This document shows, one piece after another, positions 1-12,276 of a stretch of 64,000 bases of DNA. Under the pieces are notes generated by a model, which searched no databases, was not told the DNA's origin, and worked only from the letters and a program-made list of their open reading frames with translations. A program made the position numbers and the translations under genes. Source of the DNA: Lantana camara (lineage: Eukaryota; Streptophyta; Magnoliopsida; Lamiales; Verbenaceae); the NCBI GenBank assembly GCA_037501455.1, contig CM074855.1, positions 54,071,001 through 54,135,000 on the forward strand, written 5' to 3'. How positions within the stretch are numbered: position 1 is the first letter of the stretch; the number at the start of each line of letters is the position of its first letter.

Positions 1-1
1 G

Positions 2-2029
2 ATCAACTACGCACCTCATATCGTGCCGGATCAGAGGAGGAGAACTAAGAGATTCATCCAAGGGCTTAAGCATGAAATAAGATACGCCTTGATGGCTTCT
101 AAAGTCACCGAGTATACTGATGCAGTGTCGAGGGCAATGGAAGTGGAGTCTGACATACGAGATATGCGATCGGTTCCTGTGCCAATGAACACAATGAATC
201 AATCTTCTGGATCCAAGAGGCCATTCATGAGAACGAACCAACCTACATATAAAAAGCCTCGTAAATTTGGGAATGGACCTATAGGCCACAAGCCTAATGC
301 AGCTCTACGCCTAATGGGGGCCCATGCTCTAGAACATAAGCGTGGATTTTGTGGTGGACCAAATCATGAGGAAAACAATTGCTGGAGGAAGTTAGGCCGC
401 TGTATACGGTGTGGTAGTGACGAACACTTGATCAGAAATTACCCAAAGGTCCAACCACAACAAGGTCCAAGAGCACCAGTGAGAAATATTCAGAATACTG
501 GAGAAGCGGGGAGGCCAGTAGTTCGTGCTCGGGTATACGCATTGGGGGGAGAAGAGGAACAAGTGGATCCAACTACAGTTGTAGAAGGTACGCTGAACAT
601 TTTAGATATCCCAATTAGGGTATTATATGATCCGGGTGTGACACACTCATTTATTGCGCATGATGTTGCTTTAAAATTTTCTGTGTGTGTTGAGTGCTTG
701 CCTTACGTGTATGAAGTTAGTTCGCCTCTGGGATCTAGCTTTACAACCGATCAAATTTATAGACGTTGTCCCGTACGGATTAATAATAAGATCTATCCGG
801 CTGACCTGATCGAGATACCAATGCAAAGGTATGGAGTTATTTTGGGTATGGACTGGTTGTTCCAGCATCGGGCACAAGTGAATTGCTATGAGAAGAAAGT
901 CATCTTGGGAATAGAAGAGTCAACTAAGAAGGAAGTTAAAGACGACAAAGTAATGCAGGTGCCTATCATATCAGTAATGGAAGCGAGACAACTTATTAAA
1001 GTTGGGGCGATTGGATATGTTGCCTACTTGCTCAACCGACCGAAAGATCAAGTGAAATTAGAGGAGATGGATGTGGTCAAGGAGTTTCCTGACGTATTTC
1101 CTGAGAGTCTACACTCGCTACCACCAGAACGAGAGATTGAGTTTGTGATCGACCCTATTCCAGGAGCAGAGCCATTTTCAAAGACACCTTATAGAATGGC
1201 GCCGACAGAACTAAAGGAATTAAAGACTCAATTGGACCATTTGTTGGCCAGTGGATACATCAATCCTAGTACCTCACCTTGGGGTGCTCCAGTTCTGTTT
1301 GTAAAGAAAAAAGACGGTTCTATCAGAATGTGCATCGACTATAGAGAACTAAATAGAATGACAATAAAGAACAAGTATCCTCTACCTCACATTAAGGAAT
1401 TGTTCGACTTATTACAAGGGTCGAGAGTTTACTCCAAACTCGACCTTAGGCAAGGTTACTATCAACTTCGTATAAAAAAGGAGGACATTCCCAAGACTAG
1501 ATTTAACACGCGGTATGGGCATTTTGAATTTGTCGTGATGCCGTTTGGTTTAACTAATGCCCCAGCAGCTTTCATGGATATGATGCATAGAATTTTCAGA
1601 TCATATCTTGAGAAGTTTATCGTCAGCTTTATTGATGATATTCTAGTGTTCTCTAAATCAGAAGAAGAGCATGCAAAACACCTTCGCATTGTATTAGAAA
1701 ACCTGCGACGACACCAGTTATTTGCTAAGTTCAGTAAATGTGAGTTTTGGATAGACCGAGTTGCATTTCTTGGACATATCATTTCGAGAAATGGTATAGA
1801 AGTTGATCCATCGAAGATCGAAGCAGCTATGAGTTGGGAACAACCTAAGATGCCTTCAGAAGTAAGAAGCTTCTTGGGATTAGCGCGGTACTACCGGAGG
1901 TTTGTTCGAGATTTTTCGAAGATTGCATCCCCACTTACCCAGTTAAAGAAGAGATTGACCACAACACCCATACTAGCATTACCAGAAGGATCAGAAGGGT
2001 ATCCGGTATACACCGATGCTTCAAAATAA
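2..2029 (+). pseudogene. Element A gag (partial), protease and reverse transcriptase
   Basis: This is one open frame from the window edge; the first ATG at 23 is internal to gag. Counting from that ATG, the nucleocapsid lies at about residues 110-140. Both knuckles are damaged: the first has lost its leading Cys, and the second ends in Tyr where Cys is expected. The aspartic protease has DPGVTHSF near residue 203, the DPG variant of the D-T/S-G site shared by the other copies here. RT follows with [18 protein letters not shown] and the catalytic FIDD at 536-539. About 20 residues between RT and RNase H that element D has are missing in frame. The frame stops at 2027, right after the first RNase H motif YTDASK. 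It is recognisable gag-pol but inactive. Confidence 0.88.
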
Positions 2030-2515
2030 GGCCTGGGATGCATATTGATGCAAAAAGTAAAGGTTATTGCATATGCATGAAGAAAGTTACGTTCACACGA
2101 ACAAAACTACCCTACCCATGATTTGGAGTTGGCAGCGGTCATCTTCGCATTAGCTAAGTGGCGACATTACTTATATGGAGTTTCATTTAACATCTTTACT
2201 GATCATAAGAGTTTGAAACACCTATTTACCCAGAAGGAGCTAAACATGAGACAAAAAAGATGGATAGAATTTCTAAAAGACTATGATTGCAAAATTCAAT
2301 ATCATCAAGGAAAGGCAAACGTGGTAGCTGATGCTTTAAGTAGAAAAACGAGCATAGCTTGCTTAAAAGGAGCTTTAACTTCATGTGAAAATGCACCGAA
2401 AAAAGTTCGTATTATATCTGAACCGCGAGTTGCGAATATCACCATTAAGTCGGATTTGGGTGTAAGAGTTAAAGAAGCACAGACGACTGATGACTGGGTT
2501 CAGAGACAGACATAA
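2030..2515 (+). pseudogene. Element A RNase H domain, broken
   Basis: The frame is the same as upstream, and two early stops (2027 and about 2078) interrupt the RNase H start. The open part from 2123 shows [17 protein letters not shown], [11 protein letters not shown] and [12 protein letters not shown] motifs, the usual Ty3/gypsy RNase H core and tail. RNase H removes the RNA strand during cDNA synthesis. The frame ends at another stop (2513-2515) in the linker to integrase. The protein cannot be made in one piece without readthrough. Confidence 0.85.
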
Positions 2516-3376
2516 CGGATTAAGGACACCATAGGCTCAAAGTTTGACTTTGATGATACAGGTATTTTCAGATACAAGAATAGGGTCTACATTCCAACAA
2601 CACTGAGAAGAGAAATCCTTGAAGAAGCCCATAGGCCTGCTTACGCAATTCATCCTGGAGGAAACAAGATGTACAAGGATCTCAAGGCTCATTATTGGGG
2701 GAATGGAATGAAATGAGATGTAGCAGATTTCGTGAAAAGGTGTCTTACGTGCCAACAAGTGAAAACTGAACATCAGAAACCAGGTGGAACATTGCAACCA
2801 CTACCAATACCAATGTGGAAATGGGAACAAGTGACTATGGATTTCCTAACAGGACTTCCTAAAGTTCGAGGAGGTTATGATAGTATCTGGGTTATAATCG
2901 ACAGATTGACCAAATCAGCTCACTTTCTCCCAGTAAAATCAACTGATAAGGTGGAAAAGTTGGCAGAACTCTTTCATCAGGAAATTGTCAGACTACATAG
3001 AATTCCAAGAAGTATCGTTTCTGATAGGGATCCTAAATTCACTTCAAAGTTATGGCAGGACTTGCAGAGCTATTTGGGAACTAAGTTGAAATTCAGTACT
3101 GTAGCTCACCCACAAACTGATGGTCAATCAGAAAGGTTAATCAAATACCTAGAAGATATGCTAAGGGCTTGCGCCTTAGATTTCTATGACAGTTGCAACA
3201 AACATTTGACGCTAATCGAGTTCGCTTATAACAACAGTTATCAAGCTTTAATTGGGATGGCACCGTATGAAGCTCTATACGGTAGAAATTGCAGATCTCC
3301 ACTGTATTGGGATTTGGAGGACTGGAGATGGACTGAAGATGGTATTCATCGAGCGACCCCTCCAGATCTGATTTAG
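2516..3376 (+). pseudogene. Element A integrase, zinc-binding and catalytic core
   Basis: The frame is unchanged from RNase H. The HHCC zinc finger is visible ([11 protein letters not shown] then CLTCQ), with a stop inside it at about 2714 in an Arg position. The catalytic core is open from 2732 and keeps all three acidic residues: Asp in TMDFLTGLP, Asp in VSDRDPKFTSKLW and Glu in GQSERLIKYLED. Integrase would join the LTR ends to target DNA. A further stop at 3374-3376 separates the core from the C-terminal region. Confidence 0.88.
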
Positions 3377-3982
3377 GACGCAATTGAGAAAGTACAGATC
3401 ATCCAACAAAGGATGAAGGGTGCCCAAGATAGGCAAAAGAGCTATGCGGATAGGAGACGGCGAGATCTAGAATTTGAAGTGGGTGATCGTGTATTTTTGA
3501 AAGCCTCGCCAAGAAAGGGATTCACGAGAATTGGAAAGGGAGGAAAACTGAATCCAAGATACATTGGTCCATTTGAAATTCTAGAACGAATTGGAAAAAT
3601 AGCCTATCGATTGGATTTACCACCAAGTCTCACAGGAATTCATAACGTCTTTCATGTTTCCCAACATCGAAAGTATTATTCAGATGAATCTCACATTCTC
3701 TCAGTGGACGAAGCGCAACTGGAGCCAAATTTAACCTTCACCATGAAACCAGTATAAGTGTTGGACCATAAATACCAAGAGCTCAGAAATAGAAGGATTC
3801 CATTAGTAAAGGTGTTATGGAGAAATCAGACAACGAAGGAAGCCACGTGGGAAACAGAAGAGAAAATGCAAAAACACTATCCCGAATTATTCGCAAGGTT
3901 AGAAGTGGAGTCTGGGGACCAGATTCATTTAAGGGGGGAAGAGTGTAACATCCCAGATTTCGAACCAAATCAAAATGATTAA
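3377..3982 (+). pseudogene. Element A integrase C-terminus with GPF motif and chromodomain
   Basis: The same frame continues after one stop. It holds the linker with [15 protein letters not shown], the basic [13 protein letters not shown] stretch and the GPF motif ([12 protein letters not shown]), followed by a stop at 3755. Next comes a chromodomain-like module with VKVLWRNQTTKEATWETEEKM and YPELF. The C-terminal chromodomain is what places this family among chromoviruses, where it is thought to bind methylated H3K9. The reading frame runs past the polypurine tract and ends inside the 3' LTR. Confidence 0.85.
3931..3943 (+). other. Polypurine tract of element A
   Basis: The purine run AAGGGGGGAAGAG abuts the LTR start TGTAACATCCC. 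It is the plus-strand primer site used in reverse transcription, and it fixes the 3' LTR boundary. Confidence 0.85.
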
Positions 3983-6095
3983 GTTAACTAAAATATCGGG
4001 ACACGTCTACGAATTTGACTGAGTACTTCATATGTTTAAGCGTTATTCTATAACTAAAATAAATTGAACAATGTACATTACAATATTCATTTAATTAATT
4101 TTAACTCCTCATTTGATATTAAACAATCAAATTGCTAAGAATAATATCATTAATTCACGTATATATATATATGTGTGTGTGTGTGTGTATCAATTGTTGG
4201 TGTTATTCAATAATATTAAACCTATATTAAATTCAGGGCAATTCATGTATATGTTAATGATGACAACTTATAATGTGCACGTACCTAGGTTCATTTATTT
4301 ATTATTTTTCCTTCTCAATTACTATTATCGTTCGGAACACGATGATCACTTATCTACAAAGTTGCTTAGTTATTAAGATTTCTTAATTTAAATTATAGCT
4401 AGACATAGTTTTGACACCACTAGTTGTGTAGCCTTGCCACTAATATGTTCCTTGATAGGCCACGTATCCCTAGTCTTACAACATATTCAATTGAATTGGT
4501 AAGAATGCCATTTCAGTCAAAAAAAAAAAAAAAGAATAATAAAAGGCATAGGAAGTACAGTCATGTGGTTCTACTTCGAAAGGCGATTGGAAAGGTATGA
4601 AAACTTCTGCTTAATAGTTAATGTAGAATTCCTTCTTAAGTATTTAATATCGGAGATTACATGAATCCACGAGATAGCTTGTTTTATTTGTTGAAATTTT
4701 TGTCAAGATATGAGCAGAACAAATAAATCACATGTGCATAATTTTTGTGGGCCTAATTACCATTAAATTAGTTATGAAATCTAATTACCTTGAGTAACTT
4801 TTCAATATGCAGTAGTGATTACGAAATAATCTATTTAGCAAATTTATGAATAATCTTAGTACCTACGTATAATAGTACTAATGGACAAATCCCTTTAAGT
4901 CCTAAATAATACTAATACAAATTAATCCTCAAGTTAATGGTTCATATAAATATTTCCGTTTTTATATTTGGATATATAAGTGATTTGCTGGGGAAATAAA
5001 ACCAAATGTGACAACTATTATTAAACCTCTATTACGTTATTTATATGCATATATTTAAAATACTTGTGTTTTGTTTCCTTTCGTGTAAATTGGTCAATCT
5101 GACTCATGCTATTATAAACTTTGAACTGCAGTAGGAACCATAATATAAATATTCTCACAAGCTATCAATTTATATGGTATTATAAGTATTAGTATTAATA
5201 CTGGAAACTCTGAATGACTTTTATTCCTGAAAACATGATCCAATTTTTGAAAGTATTACATGAATTATTCTATTATTTAAATTTTATTTTGTGCTCTATT
5301 AAAATTTTTAAATGCCAAATTTCTAGTGTGGTCTAGTAATAGCCGTACGAGTCAGTCGTGTTAAAATTTAAGGTCATGTGTGCGTTACAGGTGTTCCTAA
5401 GGAGGTACCCTGATCGTGTCGGGCGTGTCTTGTTTCAACTTTTGGAGAAGTTTAAGGTGAGGGATTAAAATGTTTTCAACTGGGGCCAAAACATATATTA
5501 TGTGAATATAAATTTATTCTTAAAACCCAACCCTTATTTATTGAATTCGATTTTGACCCGTTGGTACTATATATATATTATTAGATGTTTTATAATATTT
5601 TAGTATTTTGTTGAAAAATCGAATTTTCTTATAAAAATGGGTTCTTGTTATATTATATATACGTGCGAGTGAATGAAAAGTTCGATTTTCAACTGTGAAA
5701 CGGTTAAAAGAAAGAAAGCGTTTGAAAGTGTGAAACTATTTTGAAAAGCTAGTAGTGATCTGATAGAACCCTTGGGGACGCCCTTGGGGAATATGGGCCC
5801 TAAGTATCTATTGGGTGAGGTTATTGGTACCAGGGCATATTGTCCCTATCTGTGTGATCGTGTGGTTGGTTGGGGGGCACCTCGACTAACAATTGGAGGG
5901 AGAAGGCTGGTTTATATTTTGTGTTTCTTGTGTTCAGGTTGTGAAAGGTTGGAGAACTCACCCGTCCTCGCCGGGTTATTGTGATTGATCGATCGTTTTG
6001 ATTATTGGTTCACAAGTGTTTTCATTCAAACCCAAAAGATATTCTTTCATACATGTTATGTTGTTCTAAAAACCGTGAACCAAATTGTGCTTTTG

Positions 6096-6129
<34 letters not shown>

Positions 6130-6520
6130 CTCTCTCACTTAGTCACTTTGACTAACATCCCTCGTTTTCTGGTTTTGGCTTCAGGTAGAGGTGAATAAGC
6201 AGCACGTTGGTCTAGGCCGTCAGGGGCCATTTAGATAGTTTGTTTCGGAGTTACTGTTTTGGAATTTCTCCTTTGTGGGAAACTCAGTATGTACAGTCTA
6301 TGTACCTATACCTAATACAGTTGTCCTCTGTAGTTTGTTGTTTGTCGTCGGCCTTATCGGCCTTGTAATTGACTTATGTGTTTGAGTACTGTTGTTTTTA
6401 CGCTTCCACTATGCTAGCTTTTGTTCATTTGTTCGCCGTTCGCTGGGAAAGATCTCGAGTGAAAGCCCAAAGCTAACACTCGGGGTATTTCTCAGTGCGG
6501 GATGTGGCAAGGGCGCCACA
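3944..6520 (+). repeat. Element A 3' LTR (2577 bp)
   Basis: Starts TGTAACATCCC directly after the polypurine tract and ends GGCGCCACA, where homology to the interrupted LTR of element C begins. The LTR is AT-rich, with a (GT)n run near 4172-4188, an A run near 4519 and a TA tract at 6097-6127. It shares the general tail layout of the other gypsy LTRs (CCGCCGTTCGC-like block, then GGGATGTGGC). I do not see the palindrome array present in most other long LTRs here. Small ORFs inside it look accidental. Confidence 0.85.
6097..6127. repeat. TA dinucleotide microsatellite
   Basis: About 15 uninterrupted TA units in the 3' LTR of element A. It is a simple repeat. Confidence 0.95.
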
Positions 6521-8377
6521 TATATTCATAACATGAAGGTTTAAAACTCAAACGTTTCATATTCCATAGCAATTCGAGTCATGAATTTTATATAAGAAGT
6601 AAAACTCAAATAGACCAAGTTTACAATTATAAAATGAACGAAATAAACACCTTCAAATCATGAACAAAAAATAAATGACAAATAATTCCATCATTATAGA
6701 ATAAATATAATATAATAAATAACACTAAATAAATAATACTTACATTATATAATATACTCAAGTATACATATATATACGTACATACAGGATGTATTTAAAT
6801 ATATATATATATAAAAGCCATGCATTAATTACATATATATATATATACGTACACACATGCAAATATATATAATATGTACACATTACCCATGCACACACTA
6901 TATATTAAATATGTATATATGTATACTCACGTACATGCACTAGCACAAGGTATAAATCACATGCACATACAAGAACAAGATTGCAGCAAATAAAATTCAA
7001 ATAAGGAGGTTCCCCGCCCGGGGAAAAATTCTTCTCCATAACTCCCCGAACGTGGAAAAATCTACTGGAAGGTCTAGAGGTAAGTCCCCGGTTGGGGAGT
7101 TTTAAATCTCAATTCTCCCCTCCCGGGGAGAGTGTCCAGTCGGGAAAACAAAAGCAGCAACATCCCTATCCTTCCCCTGTTCAAATCCTCAACAGACAGT
7201 AGCAAACAGTAAGACAGATACACAGCAACAAACCCACAAAATCCCAGCTACAACACAGGTAATAAACAACCCCAAAGTCACTCCAAACAAATCGGTAACA
7301 AGGAGGAACGAAGGCAACAACATTTCATAAAGAAAGTTTGAAAAAACTCTTAAGTTCAATAATGGTAACTCCATAAATGCTCAACCACCATCAAATACAA
7401 GTCCATAAAATCGTAAATGAAGCTCATGTGGTCACATATATGCCATCAATTCAAGAGAAACCACAAGAGAAAAACATATGAGTTCAAATTTCATATTAAC
7501 CCTTACTATTCATCATCTTGCTTCAAAACCATATCAAATCCAAGTTAAAATCTTAAAATAATGGATGAAAATGACCACATAATGATGCCAAACACAAATA
7601 TGAACTCAGCTCTTGCAGGTGATGGAGAAAAATGAAGATATGAGCTCAATATCCTCTTGGTGAAAGAAAGTGAAGGGAAAGCAAGGGTTTCTCCAAGTTT
7701 GCAGTTAATTATCCTTTCTTTCTTGTGTAATAATTGGTTAAGGAGGTAAGGGAAATATATTACAATGAGTCATGAAAATGTGGGGCCAAGAATCACGTAA
7801 AAAGGTTGAAAAACGAGGGACTTATGTGCAATTTAGTGAAAGGTGGTCATTTAGGAGGCAAACTTACGGGGTGATTTTGGGGTATCAAACGATTTTAGAA
7901 AAATATGAGGCTTGTTCCATTAAACCCGAATCTTTGATACAAGTTCAACGGGGGTGACGGAACTCAAATCCGACTTCCCGAGCTCATGATGTGTCACCTG
8001 AACCCAAGGTGCGCTAAATGCTCTTTAGCCCCCGTTTTGGTCTCGTTCCAAAAATAAAATTGGTTTCCACAACAAAGGGGATTGAAAACATGAAATGAGC
8101 ATATCGAAATGTTCATAACACATAAATCTACAACATACTAAATTTTCACAAAATTTCGGAATCAACTCAGATAGGAAAGGCACGCGATCAAAACACTTAA
8201 GTGCATAACATTCAAGAATCCATTTAAATTACATAATTCAATTATAAAATTAAATTCTATTTTAAATTATTCATTAAAATGTAACTAAATAAAAATAATT
8301 AAAATGATTAATTAAAATTAAAATTATAATAGATAATTAATTAAATAATTTAAATGCGCAATTACGTAAACACATAT
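6521..8377 (-). repeat. Element C 3' LTR, main fragment
   Basis: Aligns throughout with 25700-27675 of C's 5' LTR, including TA-rich tracts and an array of GC-rich palindromes. The left end is cut by element A and the right end by solo LTR K. In both LTR copies a stretch near 7990 and 27290 encodes nothing but carries the conserved block also seen in related LTRs (the 'gcgcaccttgggttc' type when read in the sense direction). Confidence 0.85.
7010..7130. repeat. Palindrome array, C 3' LTR copy
   Basis: Three or four spaced self-complementary units: TTCCCCGCCCGGGGAA (7010-7025), a degraded unit at about 7042, TCCCCGGTTGGGGA (7085-7098) and CTCCCCTCCCGGGGAG (7115-7130). The 5' LTR has the same array at 26210-26330 in better condition. 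Confidence 0.8.
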
Positions 8378-11300
8378 TGTAGCACCCGAGCGCAAGGTAC
8401 CACATCCCCCGCACCGAGACCCGACCCGAATATGAAATGGACGATCCATACTCGAGCTAAGTCACGGAGAACGGGGACAAAAACACACACGCTATGCTAG
8501 GCGGGCTAACCCTTAAAACCGTAAAATCAGAGTAACTATAAGTGCGGAAGCAATAACTGGTCATAATATAAACAATGAGCATTCAAGCTCCAAAATAAAT
8601 CATAACATCATCCAATGCTATCAAGGCTCAAAACATGTACGCTCCTCTAATTCGTACACAATGATCAAACGTACAATATGCAAGTGTAAGACCAAAATTA
8701 CAAGAGCTAAAAGCGTATGTAAAACCTATGACTCGAATTCCCGCCTAGCTCCCTTGACACCTGCACAGCACAACTGAAAATCAAACGGCTTCAGTCCAAA
8801 AGGGACTGGTGGGTATAAAAACAGGGCGTAAATATAATATATGACGGTTATTAAACATTCACATGCAGGTCCCAAGTGAGGTTTTAAAGAATTTCCCAAG
8901 TGGGTGATTAGAAATCATCAAAAGGGATTATAACGAATCATTAACATTAGGTCATTATTGGCCCGGCGAGTGGGCGTGCATTATCTCCAACCAACACCTT
9001 GTGTAATTCATTTAAAGATTTATTCATTCTTTCTTTTCATGCATATCATTCTTTCGTGCACATTCAATAACATTCCACCTTCTTCCTCTGGGTTGGTGGC
9101 AGGGTTGCCAGGCCCGTCCACCCATTCATTGACCAAAAGGGGGAACATGACTCCCCAGATGAAACTCAGCATCCATTCCTCGCTAACTCCTAACGAGGTC
9201 CGGTTATGCCGTTCATTGGTGGAACTAGTGTGAGGGATCACCGTCAGCCCTTGCCTCCTCGGGGTCACCACTCACACCAAGTCTCTGGGCCCCATTCTGT
9301 GCATTCATTCATTCATTCTCGCCAAAACATTAGGTAGGTTCATAAAATAAGGCTTCACGTTGAAAACATTTACTCTTAAACGACTCTATATACATATATA
9401 TACTTTTGGCCGAAATCTTTTCACATTGGGAGTATATAGGGCCATTTAACTAAATAGTAGAGAAACCCACCTTAAACGGCCAAAAAGGAGAACACAAAAG
9501 CCTCTCGGACCGGCCTCGTCTCCAACGGAATCAAAATTTGTGCAATAAAGGTGAAGTGAGACTCAATATGACCAGTTAAGACGCTCGGCAATGTCATATG
9601 AGTTCATATGATGCAAATTCAAAGCACAAGATCCGACATTTAGGTAAATAAGAGCATTGAAGTAAATTAAGTTCAACACACATTCTAACGTATTCAACCT
9701 TTGACAAAACTCTACTACATACATCATATTACATAATGTAACATATTTCCAAAATTTGAAAACAAGAAGAAATCATATGATAGGGGAAATGGGTTACGGA
9801 AATCACAAACGGCACAAAAACGCACATAAACGGTATTCAGCAAAAGCATGCCTAAAACTCATCCAAATGTTATGAAATTTAACCAAAATACTCCCAACAC
9901 ATAGTAAAACAAGTTCATAGTTCATCAAAAAATGAGGATAAAGGCATTAAAGAGGTGAAACAATCAAAAACCGAAGAGGAAAAGACAAGAGCTACGCAGG
10001 GGGAGGGACAGGCCCGTGTCCCTCAACTTAAATAACCCAAGACACGGGGGTGTCTCGGTACACACATGCTAAAAGTGCATGACACGGGGGTGTCTCACAT
10101 TTCAAAGCAAATGAGAGATGGGGGTGTCTCGGTACAGGCCCAAAAACGAATACAAAGTTTACCTGCAAAACAGACCCTATACAAAATCATTGCAAAAGCA
10201 TACCAAATCAACTCCAAATCTTATGAAACTTGACATACAACATATTTAGAATGTTAGGAGCACATTTAATTTAGAATACAAAGGCCAAATCACACGTTAA
10301 GAGCACCAAAACCATGCAGCAACTCTGGCGCGCCAAAACCGCACATATGAGCCTGATTTGGTTCAATCATGCCATGATCAGGTACTTAGGGGCTGAATAT
10401 GAAGCTGAAACTTTAGGGAATGAATACTAACATGATAAGCAACTAATATACTCCATGTATATGCAAATTGACACAAATTGGAGCACATTAGGATGACCAA
10501 CAAACCAGAAAAAAAATGCAACAGCTGCTGTCAGTTCTGTCATGGATCATGCATAAGAACAGGTCATGTATTTCGGTTTTGGGGCTTAAAATGGATCCAA
10601 AGGCTTGGAATATGAATTCTAACATTTAAAAAAATTATTGAACATCATCTCCATGCAAATTCACACGAAATGAAAGCCATTTGATCAAGCAACAAAACAT
10701 AATTCCACACAGCAGTCCAAAACATGAGAAGCAGTTTTGATCTCTAAGTTTGGGGCTCTATGTCTCATAATTTCATCAAAGGTTCTAAAGGGAAAATCAT
10801 CCTAACATCATATATTATCATTTAGGAAACAAATAGGCCAAGTAAAAAGCTCATATAATCATTTATAAGCAAGGAAATCAGCTACACAACTAGGTAGGTC
10901 ATTAGAGCAAAAATCCCCAAAAAGTCCTATTCATGCTCTTAGCCCAAACCCTTATCAAATCTGATGCAAAGCAAGTACTAAATAGATGAAATCATGTATA
11001 AAAGAGTAGAGGATACATAAATATACATACCTCCAAGATATGGAGAAGAAGGAAAGTGATTTGAGCTCAAAAATCACAAGGCCAAGGGTTTCTCTTTCTT
11101 CTTCTTCCCTCCACTCTCTCTCGATCTGCTGCAGAAAAATAAGGGGGGGGGGGGGTTTGACTCGGTTTTTGCTGATAAAAAGGAGGAGAAAGGGGTTAAA
11201 TCTAGTACACAAGTCATGGGTTAAAGCATGGTTAGGTTTAGGTTGGATTAAAGGGTCCCACCATGAAGACTAGTCAACAAAAGGGTTATTCTTGCACGAG

Positions 11301-11795
11301 TTGTTCGTTACGGTTGGATTTCGGAGCTCTTAATGATCTCAAAAAGGTATGAGGCTTATTCCATTGTCTCCAAATCATCAATACGAAGGCAACGGAGGTG
11401 ACGGAATTCGAATCCGAATTCCCGAGCTCAAGATATGTCGTCCGGAACCCAGGGCGCGCTAAAAGCGTTTTAAGCCCTATAAGTTCCGTCTCCAAAAACC
11501 GAAATCAAAACTAAATCAAACGAGCCTAAAATTACAACGTAAGCATGTAAACACGTTAATTGCTCACATAATTCAAGTATACCAAGTTGGCACAAAAATC
11601 GGAATTGAAAATGGAATTAAACAAATAAAAAACAGTTCGAAAAGGATTTAAACATTTAAAACTTCAAACCTAAAAACTTAATATCATTATTCAAATATTG
11701 CAAATAATTCATATTGTCGCATGCTTAATAATTAAATGCACACTTAGCACACCCGTGACGTAGTACCTAGAAGGTCGAAGAGTCGGGGTGTTACA
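8378..11795 (-). mobile_element. Solo LTR K (3418 bp)
   Basis: Minus-strand LTR bounded by TGTAGCACCCGAG on the left (its 3' end inverted) and GGGGTGTTACA on the right (its 5' end inverted). The flanks are CATAT (8373-8377) and CATAC (11796-11800), a 5-bp TSD with one change. The sequence on both sides is one continuous piece of element C's LTR. No coding region is attached, so it is the usual product of LTR-LTR recombination. Homology to C's LTR in the first 1.3 kb shows the two families are related. It contains a palindrome array and a run of 13 G at 11143-11155. Confidence 0.9.
10005..10130. repeat. Palindrome array in solo LTR K
   Basis: Four spaced units with complementary arms: GGGACAGGCCCGTGTCCC (10005-10022), GACACGGGGGTGTC (10041-10054), GACACGGGGGTGTC (10081-10094) and GAGAGATGGGGGTGTCTC (10113-10130). 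Confidence 0.8.
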
Positions 11796-11836
11796 CATAC
11801 ATCATACCTGTACGGCCAAAAAGTCGGGGCATTACA
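11796..11836 (-). repeat. Element C 3' LTR, terminal 41 bp
   Basis: Continues C's LTR after solo LTR K (compare 27673-27712) and ends at CGGGGCATTACA, the inverted LTR start TGTAATGCCCCG, next to the polypurine tract. Confidence 0.85.
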
Positions 11837-11852
11837 GCATCTCCCCTTTAAA
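11837..11852 (-). other. Polypurine tract of element C
   Basis: On the minus strand this is TTTAAAGGGGAGATGC, immediately before the LTR start TGTAATG. The position and composition match the tracts of D, F and J. Confidence 0.8.
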
Positions 11853-11875
11853 AGAATCCGTCCTCGGATTCACTG

Positions 11876-12276
11876 CTAATCCAGAACCAAATCGGGGTGG
11901 AACTTCTTCATCTTTTCCTCCCTTTCCCACGTGGGCTCTTCCATCTGATCACTTCTCCAAAGAACCTTGACTAGTGTAATACACCGATGTCTAAGTTCCT
12001 GAAATTTTCGGTCCAAAATCTTAATCGACTTCTGAACGAAGGTGAGATTTGGCTCTAGTTCCACTTCTTCAATCGGTAAAACCTCAGATTCATCTCGGTA
12101 ATACTTCCGGAGTTGTGAAACAAGTAGCACATTATAAATCCAGGTCATGTTCGGCGGCAAATTCAAACGGTAGACTGTATCCCCGATCTTCTCTAGAATC
12201 TCAAAGGGACCCAAATATCGAGGATTCAACTTCCCTCCTCTTCCAATCCTCGAAAACCCTTTCGTTGGAGACGCCT
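11876..12276 (-). pseudogene. Element C integrase C-terminus and chromodomain
   Basis: Minus-strand frame carrying [15 protein letters not shown], the linker QLRKYYRDES, ELEPNLTFV and the chromodomain (VKVLWRSDQMEEPTWEREEKM, FHPDL). It is the end of C's pol. Its upstream part is separated by solo LTR L, inserted at 12277, with CGCCT duplicated at 12272-12276 and 14924-14928. The chromodomain itself is open, but the IN core upstream has a stop, so the module cannot be joined to integrase normally. Confidence 0.85.

Larger units (their letters stand above)
1..6520 (+). mobile_element. Element A: 5'-truncated Ty3/gypsy chromovirus
   Basis: The window opens inside gag of a Ty3/gypsy element that continues through PR, RT, RNase H, IN and a chromodomain to a polypurine tract and a complete 3' LTR. 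Its 5' LTR and gag start lie before base 1. The right edge is supported because the sequence from 6521 on aligns with the interior of another LTR near 25700, so A is inserted in element C's 3' LTR. The right TSD copy would be TATAT at 6521-6525; its partner is outside the window. At least six in-frame stops and a deletion between RT and RNase H make it non-functional. Confidence 0.9.

Noticed and set aside
4113..4376. 87-codon ORF in the LTR of A
   Set aside because: AT-rich, GT-repeat derived, no domain and no counterpart in related LTRs.
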